The position numbers and the translations under genes are program-made. A stretch of 64,000 nucleotides of DNA from Methanobrevibacter sp. (GTDB taxonomy: Archaea > Methanobacteriota > Methanobacteria > Methanobacteriales > Methanobacteriaceae): contig JAGCBE010000339.1 in assembly GCA_017652345.1 (NCBI GenBank), positions 1 to 64,000 on the forward strand, written 5' to 3'. The stretch's first letter is position 1; every line of letters starts with the position of its first letter. Below, in pieces: positions 24,359 to 30,391 of the stretch. The notes under the pieces are model-generated. The model ran no database searches. It had not been told where the DNA came from and saw only the letters and a list, made by a program, of their open reading frames with translations.

Positions 24359-24607
24359 ATGAAGAAGACAATCTCTCTTGATCACGCTATGCTCCACGCA
24401 ACTCACCACCAGAAGGAATTTGCTGATGGTCGTTCACTCCGCGACTCGAAGTTTGCGAAGTTCATGCAGGATGGTAACATGATCACCGGAAAGATGGCAT
24501 GTCAGTGGCACACTGGCGATGGTAAGAAGTATGGTTGGATGTCTGATGCATCGATGCTGGGTGATGCAAAGCACTACGGCGTCAAGATGATTCATGTTGC
24601 TGACTAA
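24359..24607 (+). CDS. Small unknown protein
   Basis: 82 residues, His/Met/Lys-rich (LDHAMLHATHHQKEF, GKMACQWHTGDGKKYGWMSDASML). AAAAGGA precedes the ATG. It lies inside the tRNA-like cluster and has GC-rich codons. The strongly conserved look of the second half suggests a folded domain, but no family was recognised. Confidence 0.85.
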   Translation: MKKTISLDHAMLHATHHQKEFADGRSLRDSKFAKFMQDGNMITGKMACQWHTGDGKKYGWMSDASMLGDAKHYGVKMIHVAD

Positions 24608-24638
24608 AACCTGTTAGCCATATTGTGATTTCCTATAG

Positions 24639-24668
24639 CGGTCTGAACAAAAAGTTCGGACCGTTTTT
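24639..24668 (+). terminator. Terminator
   Basis: Ten-bp stem CGGTCTGAAC/GTTCGGACCG followed by T5. Confidence 0.9.
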
Positions 24669-24775
24669 CTTTTACATATATACTCGAAATTACTATATTA
24701 TATCATGTAACATCTGAGGTTGAGATCAATAACTAGCAAGGTCATCTGAATCAAATAAAAATCTATCATGACGGG

Positions 24776-24804
24776 TTGACAAGTAGAACATAATTTTCTA
24801 TATT
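24776..24804 (+). promoter_or_regulatory. Sigma-70-like promoter of RNAs E and F
   Basis: TTGACA 24776-24781, 17 nt, TATATT 24799-24804, 40 nt before RNA E. Confidence 0.85.
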
Positions 24805-24843
24805 AAAACCTGTCGCTGATAATCATCACGACAATAAATAACT

Positions 24844-24930
24844 GCGGTATTGGTGAAACTGGTAAACACGTTTTGGCCGTAAGACCGGAATGCCGAAAGG
24901 CTTGCATTGGTTCGAGTCCTGCATACCGCA
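24844..24930 (+). ncRNA. Leu-tRNA-like RNA E without an anticodon loop
   Basis: Acceptor GCGGTAT/ATACCGC, Leu-type D-arm, variable arm GCC-GAAA-GGC, T-stem GCA-TT-GG with bulge, discriminator A. The anticodon-position hairpin (24871-24890) repeats the design of RNA C: same C-A mismatch, neighbouring pair changed from A-T to G-C, tetraloop GTAA. The compensating change supports the fold. Confidence 0.6.
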
Positions 24931-24934
24931 CTAT

Positions 24935-25027
24935 GCTTAGTTGGCGAAATTGGTAAACGCATAGCAACCGTAAAAGGAGCTATGGTGAGCAATCACCTTG
25001 AGGTTTGTTCGAATCCCTCACTGAGCA
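24935..25027 (+). ncRNA. Leu-tRNA-like RNA F without a normal anticodon loop
   Basis: Acceptor GCTTAGT/ACTGAGC, Leu-type D-arm, variable arm GGTGA-GCAA-TCACC, T-stem GAGG-TTT-G with a 3-nt bulge, discriminator A. The anticodon-position stem ATAGC/GCTAT continues through AA/A to CC/GG and a GTAAAA loop, like RNA A. No U33-type loop. Confidence 0.6.
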
Positions 25028-25246
25028 CGAAGCGTTTGGTTGATACGCAGAATTCAACTACTGAGGTAATATATAGTATATTAAAGCTCGAGATTTAATA
25101 TATAAAATTTCCTTGGTTTAAATGGTATTTACTGCTTTAGACCATTATTTAAAGTAATAAGAGTATAAAAGAATTAAAGCGGGAGTTGTTAGCTATCTAT
25201 ATAAAAACTATCAGGTTGATATAGAACCTAGTTTAATCTATATCCT
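25028..25246. other. Spacer with no recognisable gene
   Basis: AT-rich, no open frame of note. Some self-complementarity (CTATCTATAT and GATATAG near 25192-25224) but no defined RNA. Confidence 0.5.
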
Positions 25247-25331
25247 GGCCTAGTGGAGTAATTGGCAGCCTCACCGAACTTAAAATTCGGGGTCCGTAAT
25301 GGGCGTGCCGGTTCGAGTCCGGCCTTGGCCA
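25247..25331 (+). tRNA. tRNA-Leu (TAA)
   Basis: Canonical class II cloverleaf: acceptor GGCCTAG/CTTGGCC (one T-T mismatch), anticodon stem CCGAA/TTCGG with loop CTTAAAA, long variable arm, T-arm GCCGG-TTCGAGT-CCGGC, discriminator A. It shows what a normal Leu tRNA of this phage looks like next to RNAs A-F. Confidence 0.95.
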
Positions 25332-25335
25332 CGAA

Positions 25336-25437
25336 AAAAATCATTACTGGAGCGAGCCCAGCGTAAAGCCATTGCAGTTAATCGCGCATAAACGGTAAGG
25401 ATAGGCATGAGCCAAAGGGACCTTACTAATGATTTTT
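25336..25437 (+). ncRNA. Structured RNA with an 11-bp terminal helix
   Basis: AAAAATCATTA pairs with TAATGATTTTT at the ends. Inside are CTGG-AGCGAGC-CCAG and GTAAGG/CCTTAC enclosing GGC-ATGA-GCC. No open frame. Not a tRNA. Function unknown; the terminal helix may be a processing stem. Confidence 0.55.
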
Positions 25438-25445
25438 AAGCAAAT

Positions 25446-25518
25446 ACTACGGTAGCTCAGCAAGGTAGAGCAGCGGACGAAAATCCGTGTGTCGGTAGTT
25501 CGATTCTATCACGTACGA
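25446..25518 (+). tRNA. Degenerate tRNA-Phe-like gene lacking U33
   Basis: D-arm GCTCAGCAAGGTAGAGC and T-arm GGTAG-TTCGATT-CTATC are normal. The anticodon loop is only 6 nt, CGAAAA in GCGGA/TCCGT: a Phe (GAA) loop with the universal T33 missing. The acceptor has mismatches at three of seven positions. It lies within a 9-bp inverted repeat TTAAGCAAA/TTTGCTTAA (25436-25444, 25554-25562). Confidence 0.6.
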
Positions 25519-25603
25519 ACGGAAATGACAGTTCTAGACAAGTCAGAGTATGGTTTGCTTAAGCTTTTAAAGTTGACTGAATAAATGTTTCACATTACAT
25601 CAG

Positions 25604-25632
25604 TTGACGATAGTTAAGAAATTAACTATATT
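25604..25632 (+). promoter_or_regulatory. Sigma-70-like promoter
   Basis: TTGACG 25604-25609, 17 nt, TATATT 25627-25632; serves 25673. Confidence 0.85.
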
Positions 25633-25672
25633 ACGAACGTAACAAAACAAAACCACTAACAAGGAGTTAAAA

Positions 25673-25876
25673 ATGAATCAGCGTCAACGTTCCATTCGTG
25701 CAGGTATTCGCCAGGCCAAGCGTACCGGTCAGCCGTTCCACATGGTAGAAGTGGCACCGTGCACCGAACCGAAGGTTGTGAATGAAACAAAGGTCAAGGC
25801 CGCTATTGCAACGGAACAAGCCAAGCAGCATCCGGACAAGCGCAAGATCAAGCATCTTAAGTCGAAGATTGCTTAA
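25673..25876 (+). CDS. Small basic protein
   Basis: 67 residues, strongly basic (QRQRSIRAGIRQAKRTGQ; HPDKRKIKHLKSKIA) with a neutral centre containing one Cys. AAGGAG precedes the ATG. Basic small early proteins often bind nucleic acid, but nothing specific can be said. Confidence 0.8.
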   Translation: MNQRQRSIRAGIRQAKRTGQPFHMVEVAPCTEPKVVNETKVKAAIATEQAKQHPDKRKIKHLKSKIA

Positions 25877-25900
25877 TACAGCATTTTCACATTGCTCTTA

Positions 25901-26020
25901 AAGTCTGCAACAGTAAATGTCGAGACGCGGGTCTCGAACAGACACAGGAGACTTATTCTTCGTGGGGGTTATCCAGAAGCGTGTAAGGGTTCCGGTTTTG
26001 ATTCACCTTACATCACGAAG
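25901..26020 (+). ncRNA. Two adjacent structured RNA segments
   Basis: First: AAGTCT/AGACTT ends (25901-25954) enclosing CGAGAC-GCGG-GTCTCG. Second: CTTCGTG/CACGAAG (25958-26020) enclosing TGTAAGG/CCTTACA. No open frame. These lie upstream of tRNA-Thr. Function unknown. Confidence 0.45.
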
Positions 26021-26120
26021 CGAGGTTCAGTTAAGGTAACGCAGGCGTAAGTACATACCTTTTCCGGATAAAGCTGTTATGATCCGTTAGCGGGTTAATC
26101 GCCGCACATACAGCCTGTTT

Positions 26121-26193
26121 GCCTGGGTAGCTCAGCAGGAAGAGCAGCTGATTTGTAATCAGCGGGTCGGGAGTTCGAGTCTCTCCGCAGGCG
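26121..26193 (+). tRNA. tRNA-Thr (TGT)
   Basis: Acceptor GCCTGGG/CGCAGGC (one mismatch), D-arm GCTCAGCAGGAAGAGC, anticodon loop TTTGTAA in GCTGA/TCAGC, T-arm GGGAG-TTCGAGT-CTCTC. Reads ACA. Confidence 0.93.
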
Positions 26194-26206
26194 CTAAAAA
26201 TAAGGG

Positions 26207-26235
26207 TTGACAAATAGAACATAATTTGCTATATT
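26207..26235 (+). promoter_or_regulatory. Sigma-70-like promoter of the Asn-Pro-Met group
   Basis: TTGACA 26207-26212, 17 nt, TATATT 26230-26235. Confidence 0.85.
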
Positions 26236-26267
26236 TGTTAATACAAAACAATTCGGTGAAAAGATGT

Positions 26268-26331
26268 GAGGCGAGCATCATTTGAATTAGCGCAAATTCA
26301 TTTCGGGCCGTAGCCGTTAGGGTCGCACCTC
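26268..26331 (+). ncRNA. Structured leader RNA before tRNA-Asn
   Basis: GAGGCGA pairs with TCG-CA-CCTC across 60 nt, enclosing a TGAATT/AATTCA hairpin. The right arm is followed by T5 and directly by tRNA-Asn. Confidence 0.4.
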
Positions 26332-26335
26332 TTTT

Positions 26336-26408
26336 TGTCCCTTAGCTCAGTTGGTAGAGCGAGCGACTGTTAATCGCTTGGTCCCTGGTTCGAGTCCAGG
26401 AGGGACAG
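26336..26408 (+). tRNA. tRNA-Asn (GTT)
   Basis: Acceptor TGTCCCT/AGGGACA, D-arm GCTCAGTTGGTAGAGC, anticodon loop CTGTTAA in AGCGA/TCGCT, T-arm CCTGG-TTCGAGT-CCAGG, discriminator G. Confidence 0.97.
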
Positions 26409-26419
26409 CTAAAGGTTTC

Positions 26420-26478
26420 AGTGCATTGTCCAGTTTGGGTTTTAGACGCCTCCACAAGGGAGAAACCTAAAATGCACT
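26420..26478 (+). ncRNA. Structured RNA with an 8-bp terminal helix
   Basis: AGTGCATT/AATGCACT ends, inner GGTTT/AAACC. No open frame. A further pair of small hairpins (CTGG-TAGT-CCAG, GGTGG-CGGAA-CCACC) follows at 26484-26514. Confidence 0.45.
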
Positions 26479-26524
26479 AACAATGCTGGTAGTCCAGCGG
26501 TGGCGGAACCACCTTAAAAACTTG

Positions 26525-26598
26525 CGGAGTGTAGCTCAGTCTGGTAGAGCATATGCCTTGGGCGCATAGGGTCGTGAGTTCGAATCTCGCCACTCCGA
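26525..26598 (+). tRNA. tRNA-Pro (TGG)
   Basis: Acceptor CGGAGTG/CACTCCG, D-arm GCTCAGTCTGGTAGAGC, anticodon loop CTTGGGC in TATGC/GCATA, T-loop TTCGAAT, discriminator A. Reads CCA. Confidence 0.95.
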
Positions 26599-26724
26599 TA
26601 GATGTTGTCTAGCCGATCAATTAAGTTGACATAGGACGTCGTTAGTTAGTAATCCTTAACTCACAGATATCGGGACTGTGAACCGATCCTAGCAGGTGAC
26701 GAATCGGAATTCCTGCAGTGTGTT

Positions 26725-26868
26725 TAAAATTCATCCCGAGTGTCGGGAGTTGCCGTAGGTATGGAGGATGCATGCTTATCTGTACCGCAAGGAAGTCGCT
26801 TCATGCGGCGGAAACCGTTGGCCTTAGAAACTGTAGGCTGTAGAATAACCAGTTAGGGATGAATTTTA
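26725..26868 (+). ncRNA. Structured RNA with a perfect 13-bp terminal helix
   Basis: TAAAATTCATCCC (26725-26737) pairs exactly with GGGATGAATTTTA (26856-26868). The 118 nt between contain CCGA-GTG-TCGG and CCGCA/TGCGG hairpins and no open frame. It lies between tRNA-Pro and tRNA-Met. No known RNA family was recognised. The preceding 26600-26724 is also gene-free. Confidence 0.6.
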
Positions 26869-26875
26869 CTTTTGA

Positions 26876-26959
26876 CGCGGGGTAGTCTAATGGTAAGATA
26901 CTGGGCTCATAACCCAGGGACAGATGATGCTTGTGCCAGTCCGACTCTGGCCCCCGCTA
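26876..26959 (+). tRNA. tRNA-Met (CAT), apparent initiator tRNA
   Basis: Acceptor CGCGGGG/CCCCGCT leaves position 1-72 unpaired (C-T), and the anticodon stem has three consecutive G-C pairs (CTGGG-CTCATAA-CCCAG). Both are hallmarks of bacterial initiator tRNA, and the 5' heptamer equals that of E. coli tRNA-fMet. Unusual: a 17-nt variable region and T-loop TCCGACT. Discriminator A. Confidence 0.8.
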
Positions 26960-26986
26960 TGGATTAGAGCAGTGGTTAGCTCATGT

Positions 26987-26994
26987 TATAAATA
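26987..26994 (+). promoter_or_regulatory. T4-type late promoter
   Basis: TATAAATA ending 4 nt before the ATG at 26999. Confidence 0.7.
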
Positions 26995-26998
26995 CTAT

Positions 26999-27748
26999 AT
27001 GGAATTAAAAATAAAACATATATGTAAATTTTGTAACATGGAGTTTACTACTGGAGCGCAGTTAGGAACACATATTTCTAAACAGTGCCTTAAAAATCCA
27101 AATAGAGGAATACAAAAGAATTCTAAAATTTGGAAATGTTCAATTTGTGGTAATGATTTTTTTTCAAGAAGTAGATTACAGCAACATCGCAAAGAAGAAC
27201 ATAAAAATGAAATTAAAAGTAAATTTTATGGATTTCATCCAGAATTAAATATACCTTGTCAATTTTGTGGTTTAATTTGTAAAAGAACTTGTGATTTAAC
27301 AAAACATGAAAGGTTTTGTAAAGAAAACCCAAATAAACAAATTTGGGAAGGTCATAAAACTTCGGATGAAACTAAAAAGAAATTATCAGATGTAGCTATT
27401 AAAAATCTTAGTGGTACACACTGTAATTGGTTAAATAAAAGAAAATCTTATGCAGAAGAGTATTTTGAAACTATATTTACAGATGCTGAATCACAATATC
27501 AAGTTGGACGATATACTTTAGATTTTGCATGGACTAAATCAAAAATATACATTGAAGTTGATGGAGAACAGCATTATACTAAAAAAGGTATCGAACATGA
27601 TAAGAATAGAACAGAATTTTTAATAGAAAACGGCTGGAGATTATTAAAACGAATTAGATGGTCTGAATTTCAAAAGCTTTCTAAAGTTGAAAGAGAAAAT
27701 GAAATTTACAGATTATTGCAGACTATCAAAATTCAAGAAAGTTTTTAA
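26999..27748 (+). CDS. Zinc-finger homing endonuclease, Vsr/DUF559-like
   Basis: 249 residues from the ATG after the late octamer; an upstream in-frame ATG at 26924 lies inside the tRNA and is rejected. Three C2H2-type fingers: CKFCNMEF-to-HISKQC, CSICGNDFFSRSRLQQHRKEEH and CQFCGLICKRTCDLTKHERFC. The C-terminal half carries the nuclease: YTLDFAWTKSKIYIEVDGEQHY and D-R-x8-GW as in very-short-patch-repair-like (EDxHD) homing enzymes. AT-rich. Free-standing next to tRNA-Met. Confidence 0.9.
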   Translation: MELKIKHICKFCNMEFTTGAQLGTHISKQCLKNPNRGIQKNSKIWKCSICGNDFFSRSRLQQHRKEEHKNEIKSKFYGFHPELNIPCQFCGLICKRTCDLTKHERFCKENPNKQIWEGHKTSDETKKKLSDVAIKNLSGTHCNWLNKRKSYAEEYFETIFTDAESQYQVGRYTLDFAWTKSKIYIEVDGEQHYTKKGIEHDKNRTEFLIENGWRLLKRIRWSEFQKLSKVERENEIYRLLQTIKIQESF

Positions 27749-27855
27749 CCTAAAGGTTGTCTGAAAAAGAATTAAGGAAACCATTAAGCTTACGAATCAG
27801 ATAATTTTTATTAAATTGTAATTATCCTATATATTGTATTAAGGAGCATGTGATA

Positions 27856-27993
27856 ATGGATAAGAACTATATTAAATATTTGAAAGAATCTACAAAGAAA
27901 ATCCAGGCAAGAATTGCTAGTGGTAAATGGGAATTTGGTGACCATCGGAAATTGAAAGAACAATTAGCTGAATTAGCCAAATACAGTAAATAA
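27856..27993 (+). CDS. Small basic helical protein
   Basis: 45 residues, MDKNYIKYLKESTKKIQARI then ASGKWEFGDHRKLKEQLAEL. AAGGAG precedes the ATG. A TATATT box lies upstream (27829-27834) without a clear -35. Function unknown. Confidence 0.7.
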   Translation: MDKNYIKYLKESTKKIQARIASGKWEFGDHRKLKEQLAELAKYSK

Positions 27994-28001
27994 TTTTTTA
28001 C

Positions 28002-28030
28002 TTTACAACACAACCATTTTTTACTATATT
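28002..28030 (+). promoter_or_regulatory. Sigma-70-like promoter
   Basis: TTTACA 28002-28007, 17 nt, TATATT 28025-28030; ATG 6 nt later (leaderless). Confidence 0.9.
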
Positions 28031-28036
28031 ATTATT

Positions 28037-28237
28037 ATGGACACAATGAAGCTCACAATTGTCAATAAGTCTTCTTTATCGGGAATTCCTGATGATATTA
28101 TTGACTTGCTTGGAATCCATCCGCTTAATGAAGTGAATGACCATCTTGATGCACATAATCTGAAAATTTCGGAATATGATAAGATTATGAATGCTGGTCA
28201 TCTTGTGGAGCAGCGGATAACAGTAGTAGATAGATAG
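28037..28237 (+). CDS. Small unknown protein, probably leaderless
   Basis: 66 residues (KLTIVNKSSLSGIPDDIIDLLGI). The ATG is 6 nt after TATATT and no ribosome site exists. Followed by three hairpins. Function unknown. Confidence 0.8.
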   Translation: MDTMKLTIVNKSSLSGIPDDIIDLLGIHPLNEVNDHLDAHNLKISEYDKIMNAGHLVEQRITVVDR

Positions 28238-28241
28238 GTTT

Positions 28242-28348
28242 CGTATTGGTCGGCTCCTTTTATCCAATACGACGAGGCTTGACGATATTGGCCTCGGGTT
28301 GGAAACAATATCGTAACACCATAGCTACCGCTTGCTATGGTGTTTTGT
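28242..28348 (+). ncRNA. Three perfect hairpins ending in a terminator
   Basis: CGTATTGG/CCAATACG, then CGATATTG/CAATATCG, then ACACCATAGC/GCTATGGTGT with a T-rich tail. Three such hairpins in a 3' region is more than termination needs, so it may be a stable small RNA. Confidence 0.55.
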
Positions 28349-28391
28349 TTTTTATATGGGAAGCTGAATCAAAAAAGTTTTAAGTTTAGTA

Positions 28392-28420
28392 TTTACAACT
28401 CTAAAGAAATTAGCTATATT
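28392..28420 (+). promoter_or_regulatory. Sigma-70-like promoter
   Basis: TTTACA 28392-28397, 17 nt, TATATT 28415-28420; serves 28457. Confidence 0.9.
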
Positions 28421-28456
28421 ATAAGCATAAACAATTCATTCATAAGGAAATACGAT

Positions 28457-29050
28457 ATGACGAATATCCAAGCACTCGCAGCTCAGTTCTGCACCCGTTC
28501 CACCAAGACCGTTAATCAGGCCACGATTGACGACGAAATTAAGGTCCATGTTGCGACCCTCGACGCATTCGAAAAGACGGGTCAGCTCCGCTCGCTCGTT
28601 GACAGTGACGCTGTTAACGCAGACACGATTGCACAGGCAAAGCAGCTTGTTGGCAATCTCAATAAGCTTGACTTCGGTCAGAAGCAAGCTATCCTTGACC
28701 AGCTGAAGGGCATGGTTAACACTGCAGAAACGCAGATTATGTCGAAGCTTCTTTCGGCATCTGCAAACTCTGGTGAAACCACTATCACTGGTCTGCTCAA
28801 TGCAGCAAATGCACCGGAACCGGAACCGGAAGCACCGGTCCAGAACTCTGTTTCTGCGGTTCAGCTCAACGGCCTTGGCAATCTTGGCTCGCTGATTGGT
28901 GCATTGCTTGGTGCTGTAAACCAGCCGGTTGCACCTGCTGCTCCGGTTCAGAACGTTGTCAATGGTGTCGACGTTAATAAGGTTAAGCAGCTGGTCTCTG
29001 CACAGGGTGTTGATTTCTCTGCACTCCGCAAGGCCTTCAACATGCAGTAA
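28457..29050 (+). CDS. Helical protein with Pro/Ala linker, GC-rich codons
   Basis: 197 residues from the ATG after AAGGAAAT; the upstream in-frame codons precede the promoter. Helices to about residue 115, linker with APEPEPEAPVQ, then GNLGSLIGALLGAV, second linker QPVAPAAPVQ, and a final short helix KVKQLVSAQGVDFSALRKAF. Largest member of the Pro/Ala-linker set (19774, 48810, 55297, 59974). Function unknown; probably abundant. Confidence 0.85.
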   Translation: MTNIQALAAQFCTRSTKTVNQATIDDEIKVHVATLDAFEKTGQLRSLVDSDAVNADTIAQAKQLVGNLNKLDFGQKQAILDQLKGMVNTAETQIMSKLLSASANSGETTITGLLNAANAPEPEPEAPVQNSVSAVQLNGLGNLGSLIGALLGAVNQPVAPAAPVQNVVNGVDVNKVKQLVSAQGVDFSALRKAFNMQ

Positions 29051-29070
29051 TCTGCATTAAATATCAATTA

Positions 29071-29108
29071 AGGCTCTGGTTGAAATATACCAGAGCTTTT
29101 TCTATATT
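29071..29108 (+). promoter_or_regulatory. Fused terminator-promoter
   Basis: Ten-bp stem AGGCTCTGGT/ACCAGAGCTT; TTGAAA spans the loop edge (29080-29085), 17 nt to TATATT (29103-29108). Serves 29115, leaderless. Confidence 0.85.
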
Positions 29109-29114
29109 ATAAAC

Positions 29115-29447
29115 ATGTATAAAACTCATAAAGAACTTCTTACTGCAGCTCAACGGCTTGAATATAATTATGTTAAGGATTATTACAAGACTGCGGAAAA
29201 GCTCGCACACATGACTACTATTATTCGACGGGAAATGGATCTTATTAAGCGTTTAAATCTTATTAAGGAATATATCCCGCTTTGGTTTGAATGGCAAATT
29301 GCTGGAAAGAAGTTTAATCACTGGTCTCCAATAGCAAAATTGTATAAAGAAAAACATAACTGCGGTTCTTGGGGACCGAATCCTATGTGTCCATTAAGTG
29401 ATATGACTCCAGAACAGAGAACTGAATGGTGGAAACAAATGCATTAA
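29115..29447 (+). CDS. Unknown protein, probably leaderless
   Basis: 110 residues, basic and aromatic (YNYVKDYYKTAEKLAHMTTII; GSWGPNPMCPLSDMTPEQRTEWWKQMH). ATG 6 nt after the -10 box. No family recognised. Confidence 0.8.
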   Translation: MYKTHKELLTAAQRLEYNYVKDYYKTAEKLAHMTTIIRREMDLIKRLNLIKEYIPLWFEWQIAGKKFNHWSPIAKLYKEKHNCGSWGPNPMCPLSDMTPEQRTEWWKQMH

Positions 29448-29449
29448 GC

Positions 29450-29478
29450 TTTACAATTCAAACTAAATAACCTATATT
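29450..29478 (+). promoter_or_regulatory. Sigma-70-like promoter
   Basis: TTTACA 29450-29455, 17 nt, TATATT 29473-29478; serves 29517. Confidence 0.9.
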
Positions 29479-29516
29479 TAATCAAGTAAAAACAACTAAC
29501 AAAAAGGAAAAGAAAC

Positions 29517-29885
29517 ATGCTTAAACTTATCACTACAATCATTCTCGTTGCAATTATGGCGGTCGCGGGTGTTGCCATCTACAAGGGTTTCACTGGCGAA
29601 CACGATAATGCGGAAAAGGTCGCAAACAAGGCGTCGGAACTCGTGACCAGCGTGGCTGATACGTTCAAGGACGGTGCGAAGGACATGGCGATGGAAGCAA
29701 AGGGGAAGGCTGTCGCGGTCGCGGATTCAATCAAGTCCTCAGCGTCAGCAACTGTAGATTCAGTGACGACTACAGTTAAGTCAAGGATCGGCGATATTCG
29801 TGACGCTTCTAAGGAAAAGTTCATGAAGGCAAAAGAAGCTGCAATTGACGGTGTTGATACAGTAAAGAAAAAGATTACTGAATAG
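29517..29885 (+). CDS. Membrane-anchored amphipathic repeat protein
   Basis: 122 residues. N-terminal membrane segment (about 3-23, LITTIILVAIMAVAGVAIYKG), then about 95 residues of Lys/Ala/Asp/Val amphipathic helix with 11-residue-like periodicity (KDGAKDMAMEAKGKAVAVADSIK), as in LEA-like or apolipoprotein-like helices. It would sit on the cytoplasmic or periplasmic membrane face. GC-rich codons. Role unknown; envelope remodelling or stability is a guess. Confidence 0.85.
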   Translation: MLKLITTIILVAIMAVAGVAIYKGFTGEHDNAEKVANKASELVTSVADTFKDGAKDMAMEAKGKAVAVADSIKSSASATVDSVTTTVKSRIGDIRDASKEKFMKAKEAAIDGVDTVKKKITE

Positions 29886-29910
29886 TTTATAGATTGCGAA
29901 CCTGGTTAAG

Positions 29911-29938
29911 GATGACTGAGTGAAAACACTCGGTCATT
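29911..29938 (+). terminator. Terminator-like hairpin
   Basis: ATGACTGAGTG-AAAA-CACTCGGTCAT, 11 bp, with a weak T-tail. Confidence 0.7.
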
Positions 29939-29943
29939 TCTTA

Positions 29944-29972
29944 TTGACAAAAGCTTTAGAAATTACTATATT
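29944..29972 (+). promoter_or_regulatory. Sigma-70-like promoter
   Basis: TTGACA 29944-29949, 17 nt, TATATT 29967-29972; serves 29998. Confidence 0.9.
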
Positions 29973-29997
29973 ATAAACATAAACAAGAGGTTAACTT

Positions 29998-30297
29998 ATG
30001 AATTGTCGTGAAATTCTTCAAAACTACGGTCCCATCTATTCTCATCTTTCTGACAAGCAATTGTTCGATAAGATTTCAGACTTGACTTACAAACAGATTG
30101 GTCATGGTGTCAGTCACGAATACTGGAAGTCTCGTTATGGTCGTCGTGGCCTGATTAACGCAACCAATATCCGCCAGCACATCAATGATGCTGTGCATGA
30201 AACTGGTGCTTACAGTGATGCTGCGATGGCTATGGGTCTTAAGCGTTACCGTGCTCGCAAGCAGGCTGAAGCCGAAGCCTTGGCTGCTCTGGTCTAG
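29998..30297 (+). CDS. Unknown small protein
   Basis: 99 residues, basic helical end (KRYRARKQAEAEALAALV). Leader AGAGGTTAACTT precedes the ATG. No known family. Confidence 0.8.
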   Translation: MNCREILQNYGPIYSHLSDKQLFDKISDLTYKQIGHGVSHEYWKSRYGRRGLINATNIRQHINDAVHETGAYSDAAMAMGLKRYRARKQAEAEALAALV

Positions 30298-30314
30298 GCT
30301 GACTGAATAAAGAA

Positions 30315-30359
30315 AATACAGAGTCTTTGATTTACATTTACTCTGTATTTTTCTATATT
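30315..30359 (+). promoter_or_regulatory. Fused terminator-promoter
   Basis: Ten-bp stem AATACAGAGT/ACTCTGTATT; loop holds TTTACA (30331-30336), 17 nt to TATATT (30354-30359). Serves 30392. Confidence 0.85.
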
Positions 30360-30391
30360 ATAATCATCAACGAAACACTAGAGGTTAACTT

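Noticed and set aside
26924..26998. Upstream in-frame ATG for the zinc-finger endonuclease
   Set aside because: It lies inside tRNA-Met and upstream of the late promoter at 26987; the ATG at 26999 is the supported start.
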